DNA of 64,000 nucleotides from assembly GCF_008386565.1 (NCBI RefSeq), contig NZ_VUKA01000009.1, positions 43,212-107,211 of the forward strand, read 5' to 3'. Origin of the DNA: Teichococcus oryzae (lineage in GTDB: Bacteria; Pseudomonadota; Alphaproteobacteria; Acetobacterales; Acetobacteraceae). The position numbers and the translations under genes are program-made. Below are positions 1 through 8,939 of this stretch, piece by piece. The first letter of the stretch is position 1. The number at the start of each line of letters is the position of its first letter. Under the pieces are notes generated by a model that saw only the letters and a list, made by a program, of their open reading frames with translations, did no database searches and was not told the origin of the DNA.

Positions 1-37
1 GCGGGTGCGTCTCTGAGGCTGTGCCGGTCCGGTGGCA

Positions 38-778
38 TCACCGGGCCGGGGCAAGCCGCCCGTTTGAGCGGCGCCTTTCTGGATCGAGGCCGAGCCGCAG
101 GGCCTGATCGGCGATCACCGCGAGCCACGCCGTGAAGACGGCTCCCTGCAACACCCAGGACAGGTTGCCATTGGCCAGGCCGGTCACGATGGGCGTGCCG
201 AGGCATCGCGCGCCGGCCACCGCGCCCACGGCGGTGGTGGCGATGGCCAGTACCAGGGCCACGCGCAGGCCGGCCTGGATGACGGGCAGGGCCAAGGGAA
301 GCTCGATCTGTGCCAATATGCGGCCAGGTCCCATGCCGGTTCCGCGCGCCGCATCCAGCACGGCGGCGGGCACCGCATCCAGCCCGGCCACCGCGCTGCG
401 CATCACCGGCAACGCAGCATAAAGGACCAGCGCCAGCAGCGTCGGCGCCGCGCCGAAGCCCATCAATGGCAGCGCCAGGGCGATGGCCGCGATGGGCGGC
501 ACCGCCTGCGCCAGGGAGAACATGGAATCCAGCAGGGGCCGCAATGCGCGGCCGGCGGGCCGCGTGGCCAGGATCGCGGCGGACAACCCGATCAAGGCGG
601 CGATCAGGGTCGCCCCGAGCGCAAGCATCAGATGCTCGGCCAGCAATGCGAACCAGCTCTGGCTGTCCCAGACGGGGCGGGAGATGCCGGGAAACAGCGC
701 CTGCCACAGCCAGCCGAGCCGGGGCGCCGCCGCCAGCGCCACCAGGAACAGCAGCAGATTGCCCAGCAGCAGGATCAT
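38..778 (-). CDS. yehW: Osmoprotectant ABC importer permease, YehW-like
   Basis: Inner-membrane permease (246 aa) of a glycine-betaine/osmolyte-type ABC importer. About five to six hydrophobic segments are visible, and the central AARGTGMGPGRIL stretch matches the EAA loop that contacts the ATPase. Length is close to E. coli YehW (about 243 aa). The ATG overlaps the stop of the upstream ATPase gene as ATGA, so translation is probably coupled. It is the last gene of a four-gene leftward operon in the order binding protein, long permease, ATPase, short permease, which is the yehZYXW order. Substrate is inferred only. The alternative would be another OpuC-type choline or betaine system. Confidence 0.85.
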   Translation of the reverse strand: MILLLGNLLLFLVALAAAPRLGWLWQALFPGISRPVWDSQSWFALLAEHLMLALGATLIAALIGLSAAILATRPAGRALRPLLDSMFSLAQAVPPIAAIALALPLMGFGAAPTLLALVLYAALPVMRSAVAGLDAVPAAVLDAARGTGMGPGRILAQIELPLALPVIQAGLRVALVLAIATTAVGAVAGARCLGTPIVTGLANGNLSWVLQGAVFTAWLAVIADQALRLGLDPERRRSNGRLAPAR

Positions 779-1707
779 CGGGGGGCGACCAGATCGGCCC
801 AGTGCAGCGTGCCGCCCGGAAAGGCGCCTTCCGCCGGTATCGCGAGGCAGGCGCTTCCCTCAGCCAGCATCAGCATCAGGGCCTGCTTCAGGGAAGCGTC
901 GGCCGGCAGCATGGGCAGATCCTGCCGGGCGTCCTCCGGACGGGCGAGGCTGCTGGCCGGAAGCGTCGCCAGGCGGTGGAAGGCCAGGCTTTCCTTGCCG
1001 AAGATGCGGCGCACCGGCCCTTTCTCTGCCTCCTGCAGCAGCGACGCGGAGGACCCCTGCGCCACCAGCCTGCCCTGATCCAGCACGGCCAGGGTGTCCG
1101 CCAGGGTGAGGGCTTCCTCCACGTCATGGGTGACGAACAGGATGGTTTTGCCGGTTTCGGCATGGATCTCCCGCAGGGCGGATTGCAGGCCGCGCCGCGT
1201 GCCGGGATCGAGGGCGGAGAATGGCTCGTCCATCAGCAGCAGCGGCGGATCGGCGGCCAAGGCGCGGGCCAGCCCGACACGCTGCGCCTGGCCGCCGGAC
1301 AGCTCGTGCGGGAAGCGGTCCCGGAACAGCGCGGCATCCAGCCCGACGAGGTCCAGCAGAACATCCACGCGCCGCGCGACACGGGCGGCATCCCAGCCCA
1401 GCAGGCGCGGCACGGTGGCGATGTTGTCACCCACGCGCCAATGCGGGAACAATCCGACGGATTGGATCACATAGCCGATGCCGCGCCGCAGGGCCTCCGG
1501 CTCGGCCCCCGCGACATCACGCCCATCCACCAGCACGCGGCCGGCGCTGGGCTCGACAAGGCGGTTCACCATCCGCATCAAGGTGGACTTGCCGGAGCCG
1601 GATTCGCCCAGCAGCACGCAGATGCTGCCGCGCGGCACCTCCAGCGTGACGCGGTCCACCGCCACCTGCTCGCCATAGCGGCGCGACACCCCCTCGAAGC
1701 GGATCAC
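775..1707 (-). CDS. yehX: Osmoprotectant ABC importer ATPase, YehX-like
   Basis: Cytoplasmic ATPase (310 aa) powering the neighbouring permeases. Walker A GESGSGKST lies at residues 34-42, followed by the signature LSGGQAQR and Walker B LLLMDEPFSALD. A roughly 70-residue C-terminal tail resembles a degenerate CBS segment, as in OpuA/YehX ATPases. The open frame runs far upstream, but the ATPase fold begins at VIRFEGVSRRYG, so I place the start at the GTG whose last bases form a GTGA overlap with the upstream permease stop. Length fits YehX (about 308 aa). Confidence 0.88.
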   Translation of the reverse strand: MIRFEGVSRRYGEQVAVDRVTLEVPRGSICVLLGESGSGKSTLMRMVNRLVEPSAGRVLVDGRDVAGAEPEALRRGIGYVIQSVGLFPHWRVGDNIATVPRLLGWDAARVARRVDVLLDLVGLDAALFRDRFPHELSGGQAQRVGLARALAADPPLLLMDEPFSALDPGTRRGLQSALREIHAETGKTILFVTHDVEEALTLADTLAVLDQGRLVAQGSSASLLQEAEKGPVRRIFGKESLAFHRLATLPASSLARPEDARQDLPMLPADASLKQALMLMLAEGSACLAIPAEGAFPGGTLHWADLVAPR

Positions 1708-2900
1708 CGCCGGCGCTCCAGCGCCGCCTGCAAGGCCGCGCAGCCACCATCGGCCAGCAGCGACAGCGCGACCACCGGCAGCACGCCCAGCAGGATCAGG
1801 TCGGTCGCCAACTGGCCGATCCCCTGGAACACCAGGGCACCAAGGCCGCCGCCGCCGATCAGGGCGGCCAGCGTGGCCAGACCGATCGCCTGCACCGCCG
1901 CCACGCGCACGCCGCCGGCCATCACGCCCAGGCCCAGCGGCAGGCGCAACTGGCGCAGGATGGCGCCTTCGGTGAGACCCTGACCCCGCGCGGCGTCGAT
2001 CACCGCCGGCGACGCGACGCGCAGCCCAGCCAGGAAAGCGCTGGCCAGGGGCAGCAGCAGATAGGTGGAGATGCCCAGCACGGCCGGGGCCGGGCCGATG
2101 CCGCCAATGCCCCAGCCGCGCAAGGCGGGCGCCCAGGCCGCCAGGGCCGCGAGCGGGCCCATCAGCAGGCCGAACAGCGCAATGGAAGGGATCACCTGGA
2201 AGCCGTTGGCGACCGCCATGAGGAGCGCCTCCACCCGGCTCCGGCGCAGCGCCAGCAGGCTGAGCGGCAGGGCCACCGCCAGCGCCAGGAACAGCGCGCC
2301 TCCGGCCAGGGCCAGATGCTGCCAGAAGGCCAGGCGGATCTCGCCGCCCCGGGCCATCGCTTCCCGTGCCAGGGACAGGTCCGCAAGCGCGCCAGCCGCC
2401 CACAGCACGGCAAGGCCCAGCACCGACAGGGCCATGAAGTTGCGCGGCGTTCCGCTCCGGCCCGCCGCGCAGCATCCGGCGGCCAGGGCGAGCAGCAGCA
2501 TGGCGACCCAGAGCCCAGCCGCCGGAGCGGCCCGCGCCACGGGAGATGCGCCCTGAAGGGCTTCCCGCGCGGCCAGGCCAATCACGGCCACCAGGGAGCA
2601 GAGCGCCAGCGCCGCGGCGGCTTCCGCCCAGTTCAGCAGGGGCGCGCGGCGGGCCAGCAGCATCACCGCCAGGCAGGCCACCAGAAAGAGCCCCAGGCAC
2701 AGGGTGGTCGCCGTGGTCACCGGCAATGGCACCAGACGCGGGCTCAGCAGCCGGTTCGGCGCCACCGAAAGAAAACCCAGCAGAAAGGGCGCCAGCGCCG
2801 CCAGTGCCGTCAGCACCGCGACGGCCGTGGCCTCCCGGGGTGCCGCGGAGGCTTCCCGCCGCTCCGTCGCATGAAGGACGGCGACAGGCTGTGGCTCCAT
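1704..2900 (-). CDS. yehY: Osmoprotectant ABC importer permease, YehY-like (long N-terminal region)
   Basis: Integral membrane permease of about 398 aa with roughly ten hydrophobic segments. The first five form the extra N-terminal region seen in YehY, and the C-terminal half is the BPD_transp_1 domain with the loop AARGQGLTEGAILRQL. The frame is open 44 codons further upstream, but the ATG at 2900 overlaps the binding-protein stop by one base (TGATG), and the extra codons give no recognisable sequence. It pairs with the short permease at 38-778 to form the channel. Specificity cannot be read from sequence. Confidence 0.84.
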   Translation of the reverse strand: MEPQPVAVLHATERREASAAPREATAVAVLTALAALAPFLLGFLSVAPNRLLSPRLVPLPVTTATTLCLGLFLVACLAVMLLARRAPLLNWAEAAAALALCSLVAVIGLAAREALQGASPVARAAPAAGLWVAMLLLALAAGCCAAGRSGTPRNFMALSVLGLAVLWAAGALADLSLAREAMARGGEIRLAFWQHLALAGGALFLALAVALPLSLLALRRSRVEALLMAVANGFQVIPSIALFGLLMGPLAALAAWAPALRGWGIGGIGPAPAVLGISTYLLLPLASAFLAGLRVASPAVIDAARGQGLTEGAILRQLRLPLGLGVMAGGVRVAAVQAIGLATLAALIGGGGLGALVFQGIGQLATDLILLGVLPVVALSLLADGGCAALQAALERRR

Positions 2901-3826
2901 CAGCCCAGCAGGCCGAGGCCGCGCAGATGCGCCGTCGCCACCCGGGGTGCCGCCTGGCCTTCCACCACGATGCGGGAATTCAGCGTTTGAAGGGTTTCCA
3001 GCGACAGCGAGGCAAACAGCGGCCGCATCCATTCGCCCATCTGCGGCAGCCGCTCCGCCGCCTCCTGACGCAGAACCGGCGCCGGCTGGTAGACGATCTG
3101 CGCGCCCTTGGGATCGCCCAGCACCTGAAGGTCCAGCGCCGCGATGGCGCCATCCGTGCCATACACCATGGCGGCATTGACTCCGTTGAGCTGTTCCGCG
3201 GCCGCGCGCATGGTCACCGCCGTGTCGCCCCCCGACAGCACCAGGAGCCGCTCCGGCGGAAGGGTGAAGCCATAGGCCTTCTGGAAGGCGGGCAGGGCGG
3301 CGGGGCTTTCCACGAACTCGGCCGAGGCTGCCAGCTTGAAGCGGCCATTGCGGCCGAGATGCGCCGGCAGGTCGGCCAGGGTCGCGAGGCCCGCGCTTTT
3401 CGCCAGGTCGCGCCGGATGGCGATGGCCCAGGTATTGTTGGCGGCGGCCGGTTCCAGCCAGACCACCTTGTTGCGCTCGGCATCCAGCTGGCGAACCTTG
3501 GCGGCGGCCTGGCGGGGATCATGCCAGGCGGGATCGTCCTCCATCTGGAAGAAGAAGGCGCCGTTGCCGGTGTATTCCGGATAAAGGTCGATCTCGCCGG
3601 CCAGCAGCGCCTGGCGCAGGATGCGCGTCGGGCCGAGTTGCAGCCGGCGCTGCACCGCCACTTTCCGCGCTTCCAGCAACTGCGCCATCATCTCGCCCAG
3701 CAGGGCGCCCTCGGTGTCGAGCTTGGAGCCGATCACCAGGGGGCGGTCCTGGCCATGGCCTGTCCGTGGCAGCAGCATGGGCAGCGCCAGGGTGGCGAGG
3801 ATGGTGCGGCGACAAAGGCGGAGCAT
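2900..3826 (-). CDS. osmF: Periplasmic osmolyte-binding protein, OsmF/YehZ-like
   Basis: Substrate-binding protein of the importer (308 aa, OpuAC/QAT family). A Sec signal peptide starts MLRLCRRTILATLALPML and probably ends near GHGQ, after which RPLVIGSKLDTEG begins the mature type-II periplasmic fold. PEYTGNGAFFF is characteristic of the quaternary-amine binding group. The start at 3826 is chosen because a GGAG ribosome site lies just upstream and the signal peptide begins there, although the frame is open further. It is the first gene of the four-gene operon. Glycine betaine or a related osmolyte is the family expectation, not a demonstrated ligand. Confidence 0.85.
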   Translation of the reverse strand: MLRLCRRTILATLALPMLLPRTGHGQDRPLVIGSKLDTEGALLGEMMAQLLEARKVAVQRRLQLGPTRILRQALLAGEIDLYPEYTGNGAFFFQMEDDPAWHDPRQAAAKVRQLDAERNKVVWLEPAAANNTWAIAIRRDLAKSAGLATLADLPAHLGRNGRFKLAASAEFVESPAALPAFQKAYGFTLPPERLLVLSGGDTAVTMRAAAEQLNGVNAAMVYGTDGAIAALDLQVLGDPKGAQIVYQPAPVLRQEAAERLPQMGEWMRPLFASLSLETLQTLNSRIVVEGQAAPRVATAHLRGLGLLG

Positions 3827-4022
3827 GGCGGTTCTCCGAGAAAACGGCGGGCGGGCTTTGAAATGGCCCGGCCTGTTGCGGCAACGCACCAGCTTCTTCC
3901 GGGTGTCAGGCAGAGCCGCGGAAATTCATGGCGATGCGGACCACGAGACTGGCCATCCTGGCACCGCTTGCCAAGGCGGGATTCCACTTGCGCTGCGGCG
4001 TCCGGATGCCGACCCTTCATCC

Positions 4023-4604
4023 ATGCACGCGCTCCGGATGTTGCTTCTGCTCGGTTCAGCTCTATCGCTGGCGCCTGTCGCCGTGCTGGCGCAACAGGCT
4101 CCGCCCGCGACGGCGGACGCGCGCAAGGCCGAGGTGAACCGCCTCCTGGACATCCTGCCCGCCGCGCCGGACGACACGGCGGCGGCGGCGCTGGAAGCGC
4201 GCATACGCGGATTGTGGGCCCAGGGAGCCTCTCCGGCGGTGACGCTGCTGCTCAGCCGCGGCCAGCGCAACCTGCGCGCCGAGGCGGCCGCCGATGCGGT
4301 GGAGGATTTCGACGCGGCGCTGACCCTGCAACCCGATTACCCCGACGCCTGGCTGATGCGGGCGCAGGCCCTGGTGGCGGCGGGGGACTACCCGGCCGCC
4401 CTGCGGGACCTGCGGCAAACCCTGTTGCTGGAGCCGCGCCATTTCGGCGCCCTGGCCACGCTGTCAGCCTTGCAGGAGCAGATGGGCGATGCCGAGGGCG
4501 CCCTTCGCTCCATGCAGGAGGCGGTGTCGCTGCATCCCCGGATGGCCGGGGCGCAGGAGCGCATGACTCGGCTGCGCACCGCCGCGCGCGGCCAGGGGAT
4601 CTAG
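4023..4604 (+). CDS. Secreted tetratricopeptide-repeat protein
   Basis: 193-aa exported protein. An N-terminal signal peptide ends around AVLA|QQAPP. The remainder carries two to three TPR units, for example AVEDFDAALTLQPDYPDAWL followed by a unit around ALRDLRQTLLLEPRHFGAL and one around GDAEGALRSMQEAVSLHP. Such repeats form helical scaffolds for protein-protein contacts, so a periplasmic adaptor role is likely, with no known partner. A second ATG lies five codons downstream and could be the true start, since the hydrophobic core begins there. It stands alone, convergent with pyruvate kinase, with only seven bases between the two stops. Confidence 0.8.
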   Translation: MHALRMLLLLGSALSLAPVAVLAQQAPPATADARKAEVNRLLDILPAAPDDTAAAALEARIRGLWAQGASPAVTLLLSRGQRNLRAEAAADAVEDFDAALTLQPDYPDAWLMRAQALVAAGDYPAALRDLRQTLLLEPRHFGALATLSALQEQMGDAEGALRSMQEAVSLHPRMAGAQERMTRLRTAARGQGI

Positions 4605-4611
4605 GAGTTCC

Positions 4612-6045
4612 TTACTTCACCACGGCGACGCGCAGGGCGTTGGTGGTGCCCGGCGTTCCGAACGGCACGCCGGCGGTGACCACCACCTCGTCCCCCGATT
4701 GCGCGAAGCCTTCGGTCTGTGCGGCGCGCACCGCCTTGGCCACCATGTCGGTCATGGAATGGGGCTCGGCCGATGGCAGCGGGTGCACCCCCCAGACCAC
4801 CGCCATGCGCCGCGCCGTGGCCTCGCTGGCGGTGAGGCCGACGATCGGACTGGTGGGACGCTCCCGCGCCACGCGCAGGGTGGTCGAGCCGGTGGAGGTG
4901 AAGGTCGCGATCGCCACGGCGTCGATGGTTTCGGCCACCTGGCGCGCGGCGGCGGCAATGGCGCCCGCCGAGTTCTTTTCCGGCGCCGGCCGCGCCGCGT
5001 CGGTGATCTGCCGCCAGCCGCTGTCCTGCTCCACCCGGGCCAGGATGCGGTCCATCATGTTCACCGCCTCGAACGGATACTGGCCCGCCGCGCTTTCGGC
5101 CGAAAGCATCACGGCATCGGCGCCGTCGAACACCGCCGTCGCCACGTCCGACGCCTCGGCGCGGGTAGGGGCGGGGACGGAGATCATGCTTTCCAGCATC
5201 TGGGTGGCCACCACCACCGGCTTGCCCAGGGCGCGCGCCTGCCGGACGATGCGCTTCTGGATGAGCGGAACCTCCTCGGGCGGACATTCCACGCCGAGGT
5301 CGCCGCGCGCCACCATGACGCAATCGGTGAGGTCGAGGATGCCGTCCAGGTTCTCGACCGCCTGGGGCTTCTCCATCTTCACCATGACCCAGGCGCGGCC
5401 ATCGGCGATGGCCTTGGCCTCGGCCACGTCTTCCGGCCGCTGCACAAAGGACAGGCCGATATACTCGATGCCGAGCGGCAGCACGAATTCCAGGTCGGCC
5501 CGGTCCTTGGCCGTCAGCGCCGGAATGGGCAGGGCCACATCGGGCACGTTGACGCCCTTGCGGTCGGACAGCGCGCCGCCCACGAGGATCTCCGTTTCCA
5601 GGTGATCGTCTCGCTTGTGCACGACACGCAGGCGCAGCTTGCCGTCATCCAGCAGCAAGGTGGTGCCGATGCGCGCCGCCTCCATGATCTCGGGATGCGG
5701 CAATTGCACCCGGCGCACATCGCCCGGCGTGGCGTTCATGTCGAGGCGGAAGCGCTGCCCCGATTGCAGTTGCACCCGTCCACCCTGGAAGCGGCCGACA
5801 CGCAGCTTCGGCCCCTGCACATCGGCCAGGATGCCGATCGGGCGGCCGACCTTCTTTTCCAGCGCACGGATCATGGTGATGCGCGCGGCATGGTCCTCAT
5901 GGCTGCCATGGCTGAAGTTCAGGCGGAACACATCGGCCCCCCCCCGGTACAGCCGCTCGATCACCTCAGGCGTGGAGGAGGCGGGGCCCAGCGTGGCGAT
6001 GATCTTGGTGCGGCGGCGGCGACGAAGGGGAAGGCGCGGCGGCAA
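4612..6045 (-). CDS. pyk: Pyruvate kinase
   Basis: Converts phosphoenolpyruvate and ADP to pyruvate and ATP (477 aa, normal for a bacterial PK). The N-terminal TKIIATLGPASS and FRLNFSHG are typical of the beta-barrel A domain. The active-site signature appears as VMVKMEKPQAVENLDG followed by MVARGDLGVE. The C-terminal allosteric domain ends GTTNALRVAVVK. It lies 55 bases downstream of a glycerate kinase on the same strand, so the pair probably forms an operon carrying glycerate through 2-phosphoglycerate to pyruvate, an arrangement known in glyoxylate and tartrate catabolic clusters. Confidence 0.95.
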   Translation of the reverse strand: MPPRLPLRRRRRTKIIATLGPASSTPEVIERLYRGGADVFRLNFSHGSHEDHAARITMIRALEKKVGRPIGILADVQGPKLRVGRFQGGRVQLQSGQRFRLDMNATPGDVRRVQLPHPEIMEAARIGTTLLLDDGKLRLRVVHKRDDHLETEILVGGALSDRKGVNVPDVALPIPALTAKDRADLEFVLPLGIEYIGLSFVQRPEDVAEAKAIADGRAWVMVKMEKPQAVENLDGILDLTDCVMVARGDLGVECPPEEVPLIQKRIVRQARALGKPVVVATQMLESMISVPAPTRAEASDVATAVFDGADAVMLSAESAAGQYPFEAVNMMDRILARVEQDSGWRQITDAARPAPEKNSAGAIAAAARQVAETIDAVAIATFTSTGSTTLRVARERPTSPIVGLTASEATARRMAVVWGVHPLPSAEPHSMTDMVAKAVRAAQTEGFAQSGDEVVVTAGVPFGTPGTTNALRVAVVK

Positions 6046-6100
6046 AGCAATATCCTTTTGTCTCGCGGAGGCGCGGAGCGCAGGGGAAGGGTTGACCGCT

Positions 6101-7387
6101 TCAGGCGATCAGGATGGCGCGGAAATCATTCACGTTGGTGAGCGTCGGGCCTGTCACGATGGTGTCGCCCAACGGTTCGAACAAGGCGTGGCTGTTGTGC
6201 GCGGCCAGCAATGCGCGGGCATCGAGGCCAAGGCCGGCGGCACGCGCCAGCGTGTCAGGCCCTGCGACCGCGCCAGCGTTGCTTTCCGAACCGTCGATCC
6301 CGTCCGTGTCGCCCATCAGCGCCCAGCATCCTTCCAGCCCCGCCGCTGCCAGAACGAAACCCAGCAGGCATTCGGAGTTGCGGCCGCCACGTCCGCCCTT
6401 GGGCGTTCCCGGCCGGATGGTGACGGTGGTTTCGCCGCCCGAAAGCAGCAAGGCGGGGGCCGGAAGCGGATGGCCATGCGAGCGCACGCTGCGGGCGATG
6501 CCGGCGAGCACGGTGCCGACGATGCCGGCCTCGCCTTCCAGCGCGTCGCCCAGCAGCAACGGCGTGAGGCCCATGCCGCGCGCTTCCGCCGCCGCCGCCT
6601 CCAGGGCCATCTGCGGCGTTGCGATCAGGTGGAACTCCGCCCGCGCCAGGCGCGGATCGCCCGGCTTCGGCGTTTCCTCCCGCGCCGCCTGCAGATGCGC
6701 GGCGACCGGAGGCGGCAGCTCGATGCCGTAATGGGCGACAATGGCCCGCGCCTCGGCGAAGCTTGACGGATCGGGCACGGTCGGGCCGGAGGCGATCACC
6801 GCGGGGTCATCCCCCGGCACGTCGGAAATGGCGAGGGTCACGACCCGCGCCGGATGCGCGGCGGCGGCCAGCCTGCCGCCCTTGATGGCGGAAAGATGCC
6901 GGCGTACGCAGTTCATCTCCTGGATGGTGGCGCCGGAGGCCAGCAGGGCGCGGTTCACCGCCTGCTTGTGGTCGAGGGTCAGCCCCTCGGCGGCCAGCGG
7001 CATCAGCGCCGAGCCGCCGCCGGAGATCAGTGCCAGCACCAGGTCATCCGCCGTCAGGCCCTCCACCGCCTGCAGCACGCGCCGAGCCGCCGCCTCGCCC
7101 GCCGCATCCGGCACTGGGTGGGAGGCCTCGACCACCTCGATCCGGCGGGTCGGGACGGCGTGGTCGTAGCGGGTGATCACCAGGCCTGAAAGCGGGCGGT
7201 CCGGCCAGGCATCCTCCACGGCCGCCGCCATCACCGCCGCCGACTTGCCGGCGCCCACCACCACGACGCGCCCTTTCGGCGGCTCCGGCAGGTGGCCGGC
7301 GAGAATGGCCCGGGGATCGGCCGCGCGGATCGCCGCATCGAAGCAGCGGCGCAGGGCAGCGCGCGCCATGGTGTTGTTCCAGCTCAT
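6101..7387 (-). CDS. ttuD: Glycerate 2-kinase, MOFRL family (TtuD/GckA type)
   Basis: Phosphorylates D-glycerate to 2-phosphoglycerate (428 aa). The N-terminal DUF4147 domain has VVVGAGKSAAVMA and LALISGGGSALMP. The C-terminal MOFRL domain has LLLSGGETTVT, GGRGGRNSECLLGF and GDTDGIDGSE. The frame is open a further 375 codons, but the family begins at MSWNNTMARAALRRCFDAAI and a GGAGGTCC ribosome site precedes that ATG. Pyruvate kinase follows, supporting a glyoxylate/hydroxypyruvate-to-pyruvate role. Older databases also call this family hydroxypyruvate reductase, a misnomer. Confidence 0.9.
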   Translation of the reverse strand: MSWNNTMARAALRRCFDAAIRAADPRAILAGHLPEPPKGRVVVVGAGKSAAVMAAAVEDAWPDRPLSGLVITRYDHAVPTRRIEVVEASHPVPDAAGEAAARRVLQAVEGLTADDLVLALISGGGSALMPLAAEGLTLDHKQAVNRALLASGATIQEMNCVRRHLSAIKGGRLAAAAHPARVVTLAISDVPGDDPAVIASGPTVPDPSSFAEARAIVAHYGIELPPPVAAHLQAAREETPKPGDPRLARAEFHLIATPQMALEAAAAEARGMGLTPLLLGDALEGEAGIVGTVLAGIARSVRSHGHPLPAPALLLSGGETTVTIRPGTPKGGRGGRNSECLLGFVLAAAGLEGCWALMGDTDGIDGSESNAGAVAGPDTLARAAGLGLDARALLAAHNSHALFEPLGDTIVTGPTLTNVNDFRAILIA

Positions 7388-7601
7388 CCAGGACCTCCGG
7401 CCGATGCCATGGGTTTGCCGATTTCCGCCCCGGGAGGGAAGGGGGAGGCGACGCGGCCCGCCAGGAATCGGACAACGGCCAGGGCAGCCCGTCGCCAGGC
7501 CGGGAAAGCGCCGCGCCCTCCGCCAGGCCCGGTGGCCATAGGAATCGGCGGATGGCATGCCATAGTGGGGCCGGCCAGGAATTGGCCGGGCCGTCAGGGC
7601 G

Positions 7602-7617
7602 AAGGATTGCAATCCTT
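7602..7617. promoter_or_regulatory. 16-bp perfect palindrome, candidate MarR operator
   Basis: AAGGATTGCAATCCTT is its own reverse complement. It sits about 47 bases before the MarR-family gene and within the 276-base divergent gap to glycerate kinase. MarR dimers usually bind palindromes of this size near their own promoters, so autoregulation is the simplest reading. It is unproven, and it could equally serve the kinase promoter. Confidence 0.5.
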
Positions 7618-7663
7618 TCAAAAACCTCGCCAAAACGGCAGCGAAGCGGAAAGCACGCCAGGG

Positions 7664-8209
7664 ATGCCAGACACCACAGACACCAAGCCAGGGGCCGAAG
7701 CGCGCCCTGTTTCCGCCGGACGGCAATTGCTGTTCCTGCGCGAGGAGGAACTGCGGCTGGCCCAGGACCTCCTGTTCTTCGGCTATCGCGATTTCACCGC
7801 CGGGCCCGATGCGCTGCTTGAGGAAATGGGGATGGGCCGGGCCCATCACCGGGTGCTGCATTTCGTCGGCCGACGTCCCGGCATCACGGTGGGTGACCTG
7901 CTCGCCATCCTCGGCATCACCAAGCAATCGCTGGGGCGGGTGCTGAACCCGTTGATCGAGCAGGGCTATGTCACCCAGGCCCCAGGCCGCGTCGATCGCC
8001 GGCAAAGGCTGTTGTCGCTGACCGAGAAGGGCGAGGCACTGGAACGGCGGCTGTTCGAGCGGCAGCGCGAATGGGTGATGCGCGCTTATCGCGAGGCCGG
8101 GCCGGCGGCGGTGGAGGGCTTCCGCCGCGTCATGCGCGGGCTGATGGGGCCGGAGGCGCGCGCCCAGCTGGATCGCGCGCCACGGAACGACCCCCGGAGC
8201 GCGGCCTGA
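7664..8209 (+). CDS. MarR-family transcriptional regulator, PetP-like
   Basis: 181-aa winged-helix DNA-binding protein. RAHHRVLHFVGRRPGITV and DLLAILGITKQSLGRVLNPL form the helix-turn-helix, and DRRQRLLSLTEKGEALE is the wing with the D-x-R dipeptide typical of MarR. It is followed at once by an OmpR-type response regulator and an EnvZ-like kinase. A MarR gene before an OmpR-type regulator recalls petP-petR of Rhodobacter, which control cytochrome bc1 and related functions. Name transfer is inference, so no symbol is given. The start ATG is the first that leaves the MarR fold intact, and the ribosome site is weak. Confidence 0.85.
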   Translation: MPDTTDTKPGAEARPVSAGRQLLFLREEELRLAQDLLFFGYRDFTAGPDALLEEMGMGRAHHRVLHFVGRRPGITVGDLLAILGITKQSLGRVLNPLIEQGYVTQAPGRVDRRQRLLSLTEKGEALERRLFERQREWVMRAYREAGPAAVEGFRRVMRGLMGPEARAQLDRAPRNDPRSAA

Positions 8210-8210
8210 G

Positions 8211-8939
8211 ATGCGCCAGGGAGAAGGGGCCGAACCCATGACCGGCGCGGAGCCGCACCTGCTGGTGGTTGACGACGACGCCAGGCTGCGGAACCTGCTG
8301 CAGCGTTTCCTGGCGGAGCAGGGCTTCCGCGTGACCGCCGCCCAGGATGCCGCCGCCGCCCGCCAGGCGCTGCATTCCATGGCCTTCGACCTGCTTGTGC
8401 TGGACGTGATGATGCCAGGGGAATCGGGGCTGGAACTGACCGAAAGGCTGCGGCGGGATGGGCATGAGGTGCCGATCCTGATGCTGACCGCCGCCGGAGC
8501 GCCCGACGACCGCATCGCCGGATTTGAGCATGGCGCCGATGATTACCTCGCCAAGCCCTTCGACCCGCGCGAGCTGGCGCTGCGCATCCGCACCATCCTG
8601 AAGCGGGCCGCCCCGGCATTGCCGGCCAACCTGCCGCTGGCGCCAGTGCAGCTCGGCCAGCACTGGTTCGACCCCGAGCGCGGCGAGCTGCGCGGCCATG
8701 ACGGCACGCAGCGCCTGACCGGCGGGGAGGCCGCCCTGCTGTCGGCGCTTGCCCGCCGCGCCGGGGAGGTTCTGACACGGGAGGAGATCGCCGCCGCGCT
8801 CGGCACGCCCGAGGCGGGGGAGCGCGCCATCGACGTGCAGGTGACCCGCCTGCGGCGCAAGATCGAGCCCGATCCGCGCGAGCCCCGCTTCCTGCAAACG
8901 GTGCGGCATCGCGGCTATGTGCTGCGGCCCGGCACATGA
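8211..8939 (+). CDS. OmpR-family response regulator, PetR-like
   Basis: Two-component response regulator (242 aa from this ATG). The receiver domain carries the acidic pair VVDDDA, phospho-acceptor Asp65 in LLVLDVMMPG, the Thr in MLTAAG and Lys in DYLAKPFDPREL. The C-terminal winged helix ends IDVQVTRLRRKIEPDPREP, typical of OmpR/PhoB. The start could instead be the ATG nine codons downstream (8238), which has a GAGAAGG ribosome site. The ATG at 8211 lies one base after the MarR stop. Its own stop overlaps the kinase ATG (ATGA), so regulator and kinase are a cognate pair. Confidence 0.92.
   Translation: MRQGEGAEPMTGAEPHLLVVDDDARLRNLLQRFLAEQGFRVTAAQDAAAARQALHSMAFDLLVLDVMMPGESGLELTERLRRDGHEVPILMLTAAGAPDDRIAGFEHGADDYLAKPFDPRELALRIRTILKRAAPALPANLPLAPVQLGQHWFDPERGELRGHDGTQRLTGGEAALLSALARRAGEVLTREEIAAALGTPEAGERAIDVQVTRLRRKIEPDPREPRFLQTVRHRGYVLRPGT

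Noticed and set aside
310-1983. 557-codon plus-strand open frame
   Set aside because: Antisense to the ABC permease and ATPase genes, with no domain. The minus-strand genes carry clear motifs.
775-2700. Apparent permease-ATPase fusion of 641 residues
   Set aside because: The upstream part is a shadow of the yehY permease in another frame. The ATPase begins at the GTG at 1707.
2546-5605. 1,019-codon plus-strand open frame
   Set aside because: Runs antisense to yehY, osmF and pyk and across the TPR gene. Arg/Pro/Gly-rich, no recognisable domain, a product of high GC content.
6101-8515. Apparent 804-residue glycerate kinase fusion
   Set aside because: The upstream half is antisense to the MarR and response-regulator genes. 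The kinase family starts at 7387 with a GGAGGTCC ribosome site.
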